Shown one piece after another: positions 44,963 to 54,212 of a DNA stretch of 64,000 nt. Location of the stretch: NCBI RefSeq assembly GCF_000011085.1, contig NC_006396.1:868001-932000 (forward strand). The letters run 5' to 3'. Position 1 is the first letter of the stretch. Every line of letters starts with the position of its first letter. Both the position numbers and the translations under genes were made by a program. The notes below the pieces were generated by a model. That model did not search any database. It was not told where the DNA came from and saw only the letters and a list, made by a program, of their open reading frames with translations. Source of the DNA: Haloarcula marismortui ATCC 43049 (GTDB lineage: Archaea > Halobacteriota > Halobacteria > Halobacteriales > Haloarculaceae).

Positions 44963-47068
44963 TCAGCGGTCCCCGTTCGACTTGATCTCACGGGCGCGGT
45001 CCACAGCCGCTTCGGCCTGTGACCGGTCGACTGATGTCGGCGCGAACGCTGCGGTCTCGAAGGTTTCGACCACTGTTTCGAGATCTGCCATCCGGTCCTC
45101 CGGAACGCCGTGCTCCTGGCTCCGCTGGAGGAGTTCCCAGTGTGTTGCCCCTTCATCAATCCCGTTTTCCACTGCTAGCACGTCGTGAACGGCGGTGTAC
45201 GCGACCATCGCTGCGGCGTCGTAGTTCCCGCTGTCCAGATACGATTCGGCGCGGTCCTCGAACGTCGGCGTCGTTTCGTCTGACGACGTCGCCGATGGGT
45301 TAGGGTCAGTCATTGACGTGTCACCCGTCTCCGTCGGGACAGGCGAGTCCGTCTCCCGGGATTGGCGGACCCGTGGCACGACAAACCAAGCGGCGACGAC
45401 AACCGCAAGCGCTACCCCGCCGCCGAAGACGGGCAGCCAGCTGGAGCCGATAACCGCGTTCCCGAAGGCTGCTGCCGGGTTCCCGTCTGAGCCAACCGGT
45501 GGGTTGCCGCCGCCGGACCCGGCCGCCAGCGTCGCCGTTGCAGTCGCGTTACCGAGGTTTGTCCTCGGCTCGTCGTACGTGGCGGTAACAGTAACGGACT
45601 CGTTGCCCTGCGGATTCTCGAAAACGGTCTGGAACGACCCGTTCCGGTTCGTCTCGACCCGCTGTGTTCCGCCAGCACCGATCTGCAGGCGTACCGGGCG
45701 ACCAGTCACAGGGTCTCCAGCAACGGTCTGGAGTTGCCCCCTGACGAGAGCCCCGCCATCCGTGCGTGATGCACTCACTGAGAGGTTCGTTCGAGTCTCG
45801 ACGACGACAACAGGAGTCTCCGACTGGACGCCTGCAATCGCTCGGTCTGCATACGGAACCCGGGCGACGACCTGACGCTCCCCGTCGTTTACCGTCGCCG
45901 GGAGTCGGATCGTTTCTGTGACGGTGCCGTTCGGTCCGGTCGTCGTCCGTGCAATGACAGTGTCACCAATAGCAAACTCAACCGGGACCGCATCGACACC
46001 GTCCGACGCGACTATCACGGACGCCGTGGCGTTGAGTTGGTCGCCGTATCCCACCACGTCCGGTGCAATGTCGCTCGTCACGTCCGGGGTTACCTGTTGT
46101 ACGTCAATGGTGAACGTGTCGTTGTCGGACAGGTACACCGAGTCAGCCTCTGGGACATACTCGATCGATATGGATTGCGACCCCAGCCTGGCCGAGCGCG
46201 GCCGGTACTGCGTTTCGAATACACCACTCGAATCAGTCTGCACAGTCCGCGTCCGGTTCTCGATCCTGAGTTCGACCGCCTTGTCCGCGATGACTGAGCC
46301 GTTCTCAGTCTGTATCTGCCCGGAGACCGTTCCGGGGTCACTGAACGATGCGGTCGAATCTATCGGCTGAACCGTGAGTGTCGTTCCGACGAGCGTCTCT
46401 TCACGGATAGCCGCCTGCGTCGCCGTGATGTTCGCTGTCGTTTCATTGATCTCGGTCTGTCCAGAAGACAGGTCGACAGATGTGGTGTTCTCGATCCGTT
46501 CGAAGTTCTGATTCAGTTCGTCGCCTCTGTCGCTGATGTTCGACGCTGTTCGCTCCATCGCACGCGCAGTGATGCGGGCCTCGCGTTCGTTACCGCGCTC
46601 GCGTGCTGTCTGATACGCCGCGTACTGTTGCCGATACCGCTGGACCTCGTTCGTGAGATTCCGCTGGTTCTCGCGCGCAGCCTCGAACTCCCTCGCCGCG
46701 GTGTCGTCCGTCTCCGACGACGTGTCTCCGGCGACCTCAACGTACTGCTCTAGACGCGTGTCGTAGTCGTCACCGAGGACCGACCGGGCCTGGTCGTACT
46801 GGGCGTTCGACAGCGCAATACTGCTGTTTTCCAGCCGCCCGCCCATTGTCCGAGCTAACCAGACGGCTGTTTCGTCACTGTACTCACCGTTTGATACCGA
46901 ATCCGGGTTTTCCTGTTGCGTCTCGTTGTTGTCCGCCGGGGTCTCCACCTGACGGTCCAGAGCCGGCCCCCCGACCTCGGTTCCCATCGCTGCCACCCCA
47001 CCAGCGCCCGCTGTAAGCCCTAGTATGGTCAAAATAGTAAACACGGCCAACGACTGGCTCCGGAACAC
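44963..47068 (-). CDS. Large secreted, membrane-anchored protein, Ig-like
   Basis: A 701-residue protein starting at GTG 47068. A signal segment (AVFTILTILGLTAGAGGVAA) leads to a helical coiled-coil part (about 75-210; REFEAARENQRNLTNEVQRY), then three or so Ig-like domains (SGQIQTENGSVIADKAVELR, VRGQLQTVAGDPVTGRP), a membrane segment near 555-575 (LPVFGGGVALAVVVAAWFVV) and a cytoplasmic helical tail (ESYLDSGNYDAAAMVAYTAV) resembling the tail of DUF4129-type proteins. Many N-x-S/T sites fit an N-glycosylated surface protein. Divergent from DUF1616, sharing 128 bases of promoter region. Function unknown. Confidence 0.72.
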   Translation of the reverse strand: MFRSQSLAVFTILTILGLTAGAGGVAAMGTEVGGPALDRQVETPADNNETQQENPDSVSNGEYSDETAVWLARTMGGRLENSSIALSNAQYDQARSVLGDDYDTRLEQYVEVAGDTSSETDDTAAREFEAARENQRNLTNEVQRYRQQYAAYQTARERGNEREARITARAMERTASNISDRGDELNQNFERIENTTSVDLSSGQTEINETTANITATQAAIREETLVGTTLTVQPIDSTASFSDPGTVSGQIQTENGSVIADKAVELRIENRTRTVQTDSSGVFETQYRPRSARLGSQSISIEYVPEADSVYLSDNDTFTIDVQQVTPDVTSDIAPDVVGYGDQLNATASVIVASDGVDAVPVEFAIGDTVIARTTTGPNGTVTETIRLPATVNDGERQVVARVPYADRAIAGVQSETPVVVVETRTNLSVSASRTDGGALVRGQLQTVAGDPVTGRPVRLQIGAGGTQRVETNRNGSFQTVFENPQGNESVTVTATYDEPRTNLGNATATATLAAGSGGGNPPVGSDGNPAAAFGNAVIGSSWLPVFGGGVALAVVVAAWFVVPRVRQSRETDSPVPTETGDTSMTDPNPSATSSDETTPTFEDRAESYLDSGNYDAAAMVAYTAVHDVLAVENGIDEGATHWELLQRSQEHGVPEDRMADLETVVETFETAAFAPTSVDRSQAEAAVDRAREIKSNGDR

Positions 47069-47196
47069 ACCGAGGTATTCTCCCGGTTTGATAAAATGCG
47101 TTCGGTTGGCTTACCGGAGACAGTTGCAATTATGGACTGAGACAGAAAGCGAAGCAATCAGCTATTTTTTTACCGTGCCGATATGACTCACTGCCA

Positions 47197-48210
47197 ATGG
47201 CTGAAACCAAGGCGTGGAAACTACTCTTGCCGCGCCAGCTCCGCCACCTCCCGGCCGATCTAGCAGGCGTTGTCTGCGTTGTGATTCTGACGAATCTGGC
47301 CGCCCTGCTGCCGGTCGTCTCCGAAACACCGGTCCGTATCATCGCCGGGCTTGTGTTTGTCCTTTTTATCCCCGGCTATGCGTTCATTGCAGCGCTGTTT
47401 CCAGAAGCCGGGAGCGGCCCCAGTACTGACAGTGAAACCGGTTCGAACCCGCAAGCGGACGGAATCGACGGGATCGAACGGACTGCACTCTCGTTCGGGC
47501 TCAGCATCGCTCTCGTTCCGCTGGTCGGTCTGGTGTTGAATTTCACGCCGTGGGGCATCCGATTGCTTCCGATTCTCGTCTCGCTCAGTGGACTGACGCT
47601 CGTGTTGACCGCTGTCGCGGCTGTCCGACGCTGGGCGTTGCCCGCCGACGAACGGTTCCGCGTTCCGTATCGTGCGTGGCTCAGTGCCGGACGTGAGGAG
47701 CTATTCTCGCCGGCCTCGCGGACGGACGCCGCCCTGAACGTGCTGCTAGTCCTGAGCATCCTGCTTGCAGCCGCCAGTGTCGGGTACGCTGTCACGGTGC
47801 CGAAAGACGGTGAGCGGTTCAGCGACTTCTACCTGCTGACGGAGGGCGAAGACGGCGAACTCGTCGCTGACGGCTACCCAACGGAGTTTGAGCGGGGCGA
47901 AGGCCGCTCGTTGATCGTCGGTATTGGGAACCAAGAACACGAACAGACGGAGTACACCGTTATCGCCGAGTTACAGCGCGTCGAGCGCGTCGGCAACGAA
48001 ACGCAAGTCCGGGAGCGGTCTGAGCTACGGCGTTTCCAGCCGACGCTGGGACACAACAAAACCTGGCAGCGCCAGCACGAGGTCGAGCCAGAGATGACTG
48101 GGGAGAGACTCCGGCTCCAGTACCTGCTGTACCGTGGCTCACCACCCGAGACCGTGGACCAGTCGACCGCGTACCGTGAAGTCCATCTCTGGGTGAACGT
48201 AACCGGCTGA
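47197..48210 (+). CDS. DUF1616 domain-containing membrane protein
   Basis: A 337-residue protein with N-terminal membrane segments (LAGVVCVVILTNLAALLPV, IIAGLVFVLFIPGYAFIAAL), two more before residue 200, and a C-terminal outer beta-rich domain (FYLLTEGEDGELVADGYPTE, YTVIAELQRVERVGNETQV). This is the archaeal DUF1616 layout; IPGYAF and the FYLLTE segment are typical. The role is not established; the outer domain suggests envelope or S-layer work. Divergent from the large Ig-like protein, with a possible shared promoter. Confidence 0.88.
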   Translation: MAETKAWKLLLPRQLRHLPADLAGVVCVVILTNLAALLPVVSETPVRIIAGLVFVLFIPGYAFIAALFPEAGSGPSTDSETGSNPQADGIDGIERTALSFGLSIALVPLVGLVLNFTPWGIRLLPILVSLSGLTLVLTAVAAVRRWALPADERFRVPYRAWLSAGREELFSPASRTDAALNVLLVLSILLAAASVGYAVTVPKDGERFSDFYLLTEGEDGELVADGYPTEFERGEGRSLIVGIGNQEHEQTEYTVIAELQRVERVGNETQVRERSELRRFQPTLGHNKTWQRQHEVEPEMTGERLRLQYLLYRGSPPETVDQSTAYREVHLWVNVTG

Positions 48211-48323
48211 CCCACGTTCTCGTAGAGGACAGCACGACCCCGGTAAAACGGGGCTGTCCTGCTGCCTGCGGTTTGAACATCGAATCCGGCGAACAGCTTT
48301 TGTTTTCTCGGCCCATTTGTTTC

Positions 48324-48860
48324 ATGGTGTACCCCGCAGGCCACTTCCTCCTCGCAGCCGTCCCGCTGACGGTGTATACGGTGGCTCGGTGGCGTCGCCT
48401 CCCGTCCGGGCCGGTGGTACTGCTCCTGCTTGTCGCGACGCAACTGCCGGATGTAATCGACAAGCCGCTCGCGTGGACATTCGCTATCCTTCCGAGCGGG
48501 CGAATGCTGGCCCACTCGCTTGTCGTCTCGCTACCTGTCCTCACCGTCGTTGTACTGCTGGCTGCCCACCGTGGCTACGGGCAGTACGGAATGGTGTTTT
48601 CCGCCGGCTACCTCTCACACATCGCGGGCGACTTCTATCCGATTGCGCGGCTCGGGATGGAGTACTACTTCTTCCCGAACCTGTTCTGGCCGTTGCTGGC
48701 GGCAAACCCCGATAGAACGCCGTCGTTTGCGGCGCATTCGCCCGACAGCCTGCTCTCGCTTGCTGTCCCTCTGATTGTCTTCGGAGTGGCCGTCAGCTAC
48801 AGTCTCGTGACGGTGTACCGGAGCGACAAACGGGTCACAGTAGAGATACCACTGCGCTAG
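48324..48860 (+). CDS. DUF457/YdjM-like membrane metal-dependent hydrolase
   Basis: A 178-residue protein from ATG 48324 (MVYPAGHFLLAAVPL); the longer frame upstream is not supported. About four membrane segments. Conserved polar residues lie in GHFLLA, TQLPDVIDKPLAWTF and GRMLAHSLV, then GYLSHIAGDFYPIARLGMEY: the H...D...H...H/D pattern of the YdjM (DUF457) family. Some members are predicted metal-dependent phosphohydrolases, but activity is unproven. It is followed by a non-coding gap of about 125 bases before the small zinc ribbon. Confidence 0.8.
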   Translation: MVYPAGHFLLAAVPLTVYTVARWRRLPSGPVVLLLLVATQLPDVIDKPLAWTFAILPSGRMLAHSLVVSLPVLTVVVLLAAHRGYGQYGMVFSAGYLSHIAGDFYPIARLGMEYYFFPNLFWPLLAANPDRTPSFAAHSPDSLLSLAVPLIVFGVAVSYSLVTVYRSDKRVTVEIPLR

Positions 48861-48984
48861 CGCTTCGTCTATCGGTCCTTGTAAGCCGAAGTGGCGGTTC
48901 GCCAGCGGCAGACTCAAGTTAGCAGCCAGATGTCGCCGCTGCTGTTTCCAGCACTGAACTCAGGGAAAAAGTAAAACGGCTGCC

Positions 48985-49125
48985 TCAGGCTGGGGCCGCG
49001 GATTCGATCGGCGCTTCGCCGCAGTTGACACAGATGTACTCGTCGTCAACGGTGAGCACGACCGGTGAGTTACACTTGATGCACTTGATCTTCGCCGCAC
49101 GGGATGGCTTTGCGTAGTCCCCCAT
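48985..49125 (-). CDS. Small zinc-ribbon protein (46 aa)
   Basis: A 46-residue frame from ATG 49125 to TGA 48985-48987. Two CxxC knuckles (KCIKC and ICVNCG) about 18 residues apart make a minimal zinc ribbon, with a basic N-terminus (MGDYAKPSRAAKIK) and an acidic/Ala tail. Haloarchaeal genomes carry many such CxxC micro-proteins, some tied to stress or biofilm traits; the target here is unknown. An AT-rich stretch about 25-45 bases upstream could be its promoter. Confidence 0.75.
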   Translation of the reverse strand: MGDYAKPSRAAKIKCIKCNSPVVLTVDDEYICVNCGEAPIESAAPA

Positions 49126-49322
49126 TGTATGTACCTTACATTGTCATGTTATCTGTAAAATAATATAAAATTACCCCTTTCAGCAACATTGTGTCTGCAA
49201 CCGTTGGTGACATGATAGTTCAGTTATCCGCAAAACGTAGACTTCGGATAGGTATACAGCGGGAAAGAAGATCGCGTCAGAGAATAACCGAAACCGCTGC
49301 GCTGCGTGAACTGGCGCGGTCG

Positions 49323-51020
49323 TTAGTCGCGCCGTGCCAGGAACCCGGCGCCTAGCAGTGCTAGCACCGCGACGAGGACGGTGAAACCGGGACCGCTCGA
49401 ACTCGTGGTTTCGACCGTGCCCTCTGTTCCGGTTGTGTCCGTATTGTCGGGTTGCTGTGCCCCACCACCTGCGGTCGTAGCTGCTTCCGTTGGGTCCGCT
49501 CCGCCTCCAGCCTCGGTGTCGGTGTCAGTCGTAGTTTCGTCCGCCGTGTCTTCTTCAGTACTCTCGTTATCGGAGTCGTCGTCCCCGCTGTCCTCATCGC
49601 TATCTCCGTTATCACTGTCGTCGTTGTCGTTGTCGTTGTTGTCGTCGCTGTTGTCGTTTTCGTTGTTGTTGTTATCGTCGCTGTTGTCGCTTCCGTCGTT
49701 ATTGTTGTCGTCGTTATCGTCGTTATCGTTGTTGTCGTCGCTGTCGTCGTTATTGTTGTCGTTGTTGTCGTCGCTGTCGTCGTTCCCGTCGTTGCTGTCA
49801 CTGCCGTCATCCGAATCTGACAGTGTGACCGTTCCGGTGGTAGAACTAATCTCGTTGGAGTCTTCGCCAACGGCAACGTGCACGTACGTGTACGTCCCGT
49901 TCGACCAGGAATCGAGCGTTTCGACATCAACGGTCGTATCGGCGGCATCAGATACTGTTGTCGCCGAGGCTTGCATCATGTCATCACCGGTTGAATCCGG
50001 CGATGCTTCAGAGAGCACAAATCCAAACAGGCCAATCAATCCCGCGGACGGCATCGCCCCTACCGTTGTCGAGTCCCCACTCGAAAAGGTGGCGTCATCA
50101 TCCATCGACGAGACACCGTTGACGCCGTCGAAGGAGTTCTCGACCGTGACCTGATCTTCGGAGAAATTCTCATCAATGTCGCCGGTCACCCGGACGGTGC
50201 TCGTTCGCTGTTGCAGCTCGTCCTCGTCGAACAACAACACGGCGTGCGTGACAGCGTCGTCTTCTAGTTCGGTCTCGATATCGAGTGAGACGTTATCCCC
50301 TGCGGCGACATCATCGGCAGTCGTCTCGACCGTCGATGGGCTTTCCTGAACTATCGTCTGTTCGACACCGACAACGGTCACGTTGCCATCGGTCGAAACG
50401 TTGTTGTCCGAAACGGACAGGCCCTGTCCGTCATCGACAGTGACCAGAATGAAGCCGTAGGCACCGCCCGAGTCAGGTGTGTACGAGGTTTCGAGCACAC
50501 CGTTGTCATCTATTGAATCGACACCTTCCGCGTCGTCTAACAGTTCGACCGAGTTGGCGTTGGAATCGTTCGTAAAGATACTCGCTAGATCGGTTCTGAC
50601 GCTTCCTTCGCTAAATCCGGCCGATTCTGGGCCTTCAGAGAGTCTAACAGCAAGCAGTTGTGCCTCGTCGCCAGCTAGTCCAGTGGTTCCAGCCCCCGTA
50701 GTTGATTCGAACGTAAGATCCACTGACTCGCCCGTCTCGTGAATCGTATACTCGTCCCTGTTGAGGGGAACGTCACCGGTCTGTGCAGACTCGATGTTAA
50801 TGTACGTCTCTGGGGCTGCTATCGCTGTTGGGCCGGTAGAAGACGTCCGAAGCGGGAGCAGTGACCGCTCCCACACATCCACGTTTTCCGTCACTGCCGT
50901 CGTTTGTCCGTCATCTACTGGCGTTGCCGCCGCCGACGTTACCGACAAGGGAGCCGCTAACACCAGCAGCACTGTAATCGCACAAATTACAGTATGTTTC
51001 CCTCTTGGTGTTTTATACAT
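49323..51020 (-). CDS. PGF-CTERM surface protein with Asp/Asn-rich tract
   Basis: A 565-residue protein from ATG 51020 with signal peptide (CAITVLLVLAAPLSVTSAAA). It has a beta-rich ectodomain (about 40-400) and an almost pure Asp/Asn/Ser tract of about 90 residues (near 405-490). A Thr/Gly/Glu linker leads to a PGF-CTERM anchor (GPGFTVLVAVLALLGAGFLA, then RRD), a signal for archaeosortase A-type processing and lipid attachment. The ectodomain is paralogous to the protein at 51348-52664. The acidic tract probably binds water or cations and spans the space under the S-layer. Function otherwise unknown. Confidence 0.85.
   Translation of the reverse strand: MYKTPRGKHTVICAITVLLVLAAPLSVTSAAATPVDDGQTTAVTENVDVWERSLLPLRTSSTGPTAIAAPETYINIESAQTGDVPLNRDEYTIHETGESVDLTFESTTGAGTTGLAGDEAQLLAVRLSEGPESAGFSEGSVRTDLASIFTNDSNANSVELLDDAEGVDSIDDNGVLETSYTPDSGGAYGFILVTVDDGQGLSVSDNNVSTDGNVTVVGVEQTIVQESPSTVETTADDVAAGDNVSLDIETELEDDAVTHAVLLFDEDELQQRTSTVRVTGDIDENFSEDQVTVENSFDGVNGVSSMDDDATFSSGDSTTVGAMPSAGLIGLFGFVLSEASPDSTGDDMMQASATTVSDAADTTVDVETLDSWSNGTYTYVHVAVGEDSNEISSTTGTVTLSDSDDGSDSNDGNDDSDDNNDNNNDDSDDNNDNDDNDDNNNDGSDNSDDNNNNENDNSDDNNDNDNDDSDNGDSDEDSGDDDSDNESTEEDTADETTTDTDTEAGGGADPTEAATTAGGGAQQPDNTDTTGTEGTVETTSSSGPGFTVLVAVLALLGAGFLARRD
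49565..49820. repeat. Trinucleotide low-complexity tract
   Basis: Repeated GTC/GTT/ATC/GCT-type triplets on the plus strand, coding Asp, Asn and Ser on the minus strand. Such tracts change length by slippage in multiples of three, keeping the frame. It ends close to the linker before the PGF-CTERM anchor. Confidence 0.75.
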
Positions 51021-51044
51021 TACTGAATTTTTTCGGAGGGGTGC

Positions 51045-51067
51045 GGTATAATTCTTATGCAGTGACA
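51045..51067 (-). promoter_or_regulatory. Promoter of PGF-CTERM gene, conserved with paralog
   Basis: Minus-strand TATA-like GAATTATACC lies about 25-34 bases before the ATG at 51020, again a short or absent leader. The plus-strand bases around it (ATTCTTATGCAGTGAC) match TTTCTTGTGCAGCGAT upstream of the paralog at 52664. The first bases after the ATG complement (CATTACTGAAT) also match. Confidence 0.5.
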
Positions 51068-51347
51068 CTCAGCGCCACACAGTGTCATATAACGGTTGCA
51101 AAACACGTCGACACTGTCTTGGGATTTTACAGCGCGAATCCCGAATCGTGTCTTGAGACGACACCCTATTCGCAACGATGAGAACTGTACAGGAGAGCGA
51201 CGGTTTGCGGCCATTTAATCGACAACGTACCCGTATGTGGAGTAAGCAGGATGAGATATCGCTGTGGGGTCGGTCTGATGCAGTAAAGGTCGATGGTGAA
51301 ATGTGTGACTTATTCGGTGAACGCGGCCAGTGACGGCCGGCGATCAG

Positions 51348-52664
51348 TTATTCTTCCTCGTCTTCGTCGTCATCCGCAGTGTTATTTGGCCCGCCAGCGT
51401 TATCCGGTGGACCGCCGCCGTTACCCGGGCTACCACCGTTATCAGGGCCGCCGCCCGGACTTATTGCCACCGTCCCGGTATCAGAGTTGATGGTACCGGA
51501 CTCGGTACCGACTGCGACGTGGACGTATTGATACGCACCGTTCAGCCAAGAATCCAGCGTCTCAACAGTTACGTTGGCGTCGGAGTCAGCGCTGACGACC
51601 GTTGCAGAGGCGTGGATGACCTCGCCGTCGGCATCCGATTCGGCCTCGGAAACCACTGTGCCGAATAGACCCTGTACCCCAATTGCAGGTATCGACTGGT
51701 TTGTGGAGAGATTGACACCTGCGATACTGATGTTGTCATCAACTGTCGCAACACCGCTGACGTTGTCAAAGGAATTTTCGACAGTGATCTGGTCCTGACT
51801 GAAGCTCTCGTTTAGCTCACCAGACACCGTCACCGTACTCGACTGCTGCTGGAGTTCGCCCTGCTTTACCAGCACCACTGCGTGCGTGACGTTTTCATCT
51901 TCTATCTCCGTTGCAACGTCTAGCGTGACGTTGTTTCCGGGATTGACCGGGTTCTGCGTCGGCTCGACGGTCGAAGCGTTGTCCTGCACAACCGCCTGCT
52001 CGACACCGACGACGGTCACGTTCCCGTTCACCGACACGTTGCCGTCAGATACAGACAGCCCCTCTTCGCCGCTGTCGACAGTCACCAGGGCGAAGGCGTA
52101 GACACCGCCTGACTCGGGAGTGTAGGACGCGTTTAGTTCACCCTCGTCACTTATCGCTCCAACGCCCTCTGCATCATCAAGTAGTTCCGACGAGGTGATA
52201 TTCGAGTTGTTTGCGAGGACGTCTCCGAGTGAGCCCGGGATATCGCTGGTGTTTGCCCCTTCGGTGGTCGGGGCTTCATCCAACTTGACAGCCAGTAGTT
52301 GCGCCTCGTCGCCGGCAAGTGCCCTCGTCCCGGCACCGATTCTCGGTTCGAAAGACATGTTTATCGACTCGTTGCGCTCATGGATCGTCGCCGTCCGCTT
52401 GTTGAGCGGTAAGTCGCCAGTCGCAGCTGATTCGACGTTGATGAACGTCCGCGGTGCCACTATCGTGGTCGGCCCCTCTGAGGTCGTTCGCAGCGTGAGC
52501 GGGGACCGCTCCCACACGTCGACGTTTTCGGTCACCGAGACTGACTGACTCTCGGCAACTGGGGTTGCCCCGACAGTGGACATCACTGATACCGGACCAG
52601 CGAGTATCAACGCGACTGCCATCACGAAAATGGCAATCGGTTTTACTATTGGTATTTTTACCAT
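51348..52664 (-). CDS. Paralogous secreted surface protein, no anchor
   Basis: A 438-residue protein with signal peptide (IAIFVMAVALILAGPVSVMS). Its ectodomain aligns throughout with the preceding surface protein: ENVDVWERSPLTLRTTSEG, ALAGDEAQLLAVKLDE, VVGVEQAVVQDNASTVEP, ITVENSFDNVSGVATVDDN and VTVETLDSWLNGAYQYVHVA. It lacks the Asp/Asn tract and PGF-CTERM and instead ends in a Gly/Pro/Asn-rich tail and DDDEDEEE, so it is probably secreted or held by other proteins. The two genes are in tandem with 327 bases between, pointing to duplication. Confidence 0.82.
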   Translation of the reverse strand: MVKIPIVKPIAIFVMAVALILAGPVSVMSTVGATPVAESQSVSVTENVDVWERSPLTLRTTSEGPTTIVAPRTFINVESAATGDLPLNKRTATIHERNESINMSFEPRIGAGTRALAGDEAQLLAVKLDEAPTTEGANTSDIPGSLGDVLANNSNITSSELLDDAEGVGAISDEGELNASYTPESGGVYAFALVTVDSGEEGLSVSDGNVSVNGNVTVVGVEQAVVQDNASTVEPTQNPVNPGNNVTLDVATEIEDENVTHAVVLVKQGELQQQSSTVTVSGELNESFSQDQITVENSFDNVSGVATVDDNISIAGVNLSTNQSIPAIGVQGLFGTVVSEAESDADGEVIHASATVVSADSDANVTVETLDSWLNGAYQYVHVAVGTESGTINSDTGTVAISPGGGPDNGGSPGNGGGPPDNAGGPNNTADDDEDEEE

Positions 52665-52687
52665 TACTGAAACATTACTGAATCCTG

Positions 52688-52710
52688 CGACATATTTCTT
52701 GTGCAGCGAT
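52688..52710 (-). promoter_or_regulatory. Promoter region of surface paralog
   Basis: The AT-rich block CATATTTCTTGTGCAGCGAT on the plus strand lies 27-46 bases before the ATG at 52664 and matches the upstream region of the tandem paralog, so regulation of the pair may be shared. Confidence 0.4.
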
Positions 52711-53292
52711 ACTATTTTGGTGCATTCAGAACCCTTCTAAGAGCATTTAGAGTGAAAACTGGGACAGAATTGATTGTTTTCTTAAAATTGTTTGTTTTCT
52801 ATAAGTATTAGCAAATGAGCTGGTAATTAACCGATGCTAAACTAGTCTGTATACTAATCAGTAACCGCAGTCCGCGTTTAGCGCTGTAATTACGGAACTG
52901 GTCTGGGACAGTCCAGTGGAGGGGTGGCTCCATCGGGCAGGCTTCATGGGCTAGTCACTGAGGGTTGCCGGGTACGCGGCGCTGCAATTCCACCTGATTC
53001 CCACCGAATGCCCGAACGCATGACATCGACTTGCTTTCGGACGGATTGTAACATGGAAGACGCCCGTCGGAATTCAGTCGGGGCGAGAGCACAGGACCAC
53101 AGCAAACTGCATCGCTGAGACACATCTACGGGACATCGGGTCGGAGAATTGCGAGGGAAGATCGCTCCGTGCGAGTCTTCCGGCACCGATCGGCCCGTGT
53201 CTTCTCCGCGAGTCACCACCGGGAACGGCGGCGAACCCGCGACCGTGACGATGGCCGCTCACTTTTTGCGAGGGACCGTGTCGGTCCAACAG
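52711..53292. other. Non-coding region with tRNA-end fragments
   Basis: No convincing gene. The left part is AT-rich. A 36-codon frame from ATG 53008 has a C-x4-C...H-x3-H pattern (CFRTDC...HSKLH) and might be a zinc-finger scrap. The nonamer TGCGAGGGA, equal to the tRNA-Leu 3' end (complement), occurs at 53150 and 53267, in addition to the longer copies at 53293 and 53402. Confidence 0.4.
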
Positions 53293-53321
53293 TGCGAGGG
53301 AAGGGATTTGAACTACGGGAG
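53293..53321 (-). repeat. Partial copy of tRNA-Leu 3' end (att-like)
   Basis: Bases 53293-53313 match the tRNA end at 53402-53422 exactly (21 bases). Then 53314-53321 (TACGGGAG) match 53434-53441 of the tRNA after skipping 11 bases, which break its T-arm. This is a defective duplicate of the tRNA 3' part, as left by integration or excision of an element using tRNA as its attachment site. Confidence 0.65.
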
Positions 53322-53401
53322 GCGGGCAACCGCCCCGCCTGCTCTCATTCAAACCCTTCCGCGTGCATCCTTCGGCGCCGCGCTGTGCGGCCCCTATACG
53401 A

Positions 53402-53485
53402 TGCGAGGGAAGGGATTTGAACCCTTGGACCCCTACGGGAGCGGATCTTGAGTCCGCCGCCGTTTCCTGGCTTGGCTACCCTCGC
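53402..53485 (-). tRNA. tRNA-Leu (CAA)
   Basis: An 84-base class II tRNA. The acceptor stem pairs GCGAGGG with CCCTCGC, with discriminator A. The D-arm is GCCAAGCC...GGC, the anticodon stem GCGGA/TCCGC encloses loop CTCAAGA (anticodon CAA, leucine), a long variable arm follows (CTCCCGTAGGGG), and the T-arm is AGGGTTCAAATCCCT. CCA is not encoded. No intron is visible. Confidence 0.93.
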
Positions 53486-53517
53486 ACGCGTATTGCATTC
53501 AGATACATGGTAGTGCG

Positions 53518-53524
53518 GTATAAA
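53518..53524 (-). promoter_or_regulatory. TATA box of tRNA-Leu
   Basis: GTATAAA on the plus strand (TTTATAC on the minus) lies about 33-39 bases before the tRNA 5' end, giving a short transcribed leader that would be removed by RNase P. Confidence 0.45.
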
Positions 53525-53684
53525 TGTCGTACGGAAGCGACTCAGGGCCAGCCGGGCTCACAGCAACTGAACAAACGACACCAGATCGGACTGCTGTCGT
53601 GCGCTCAGATGGTGTCTGGGTTTCAGTGGCGATCATAGCTGACAGAACCGGTGGTTTGACCCACCGTGAACCAGTAGCGTAGGC

Positions 53685-54167
53685 ATGGACGACCACACGC
53701 GTGACCCGACCGTCAAGGCCCCCGACGGGAACCCATCGGGGTGGCGGACCGACGGCCAGTGGGAACACGAGACGCTCAGACGGGCCGTGGTCCACGGCGT
53801 CCGCCTGTACAACTCCGGCGAGTTCCACGAATCACACGACTGTTTCGAGGACGAGTGGTACAACTACGGCCGCGGGAACACGGAGAGCAAGTTTCTCCAC
53901 GGAATGGTACAGGTCGCTGCCGGCGCGTACAAGCACTTCGATTTCGAGGATGACGACGGGATGCGGTCGCTGTTTCGCACGTCACTGCAGTACTTCCGGG
54001 GCGTCCCCAACGACTACTACGGCGTCGACCTGCTAGACGTGCGAACGACAGTAACGAACGCACTGTCGGACCCGTCGGCACTGCACGGCTGGCAGATCCG
54101 TCTCGACGGCGAGTACCCGACGTGTCGCCCGGAGGACATCGAGTTCGCGGAGTCGCTCGAACACTGA
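53685..54167 (+). CDS. DUF309 domain-containing protein
   Basis: A 160-residue soluble protein. The DUF309 signature [22 protein letters not shown] lies at about 37-58 as a helix with His/Glu residues, followed by [20 protein letters not shown], the second conserved helix. The role of this widespread small family is not established; the His/Glu pattern could bind metal. The gene ends 45 bases before the aspartoacylase-family gene on the same strand, and the two may be co-transcribed. Confidence 0.87.
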
Positions 54168-54212
54168 CTGAATCCGGATAATTCTAAAGGCTGGACGCGT
54201 TATCACGGGTAG

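Noticed and set aside
49381..50154. Ser/Leu-rich frame opposite the Asp/Asn tract
   Set aside because: It only reads the repeat complement (SSLLSL runs) and is not a protein-like sequence.
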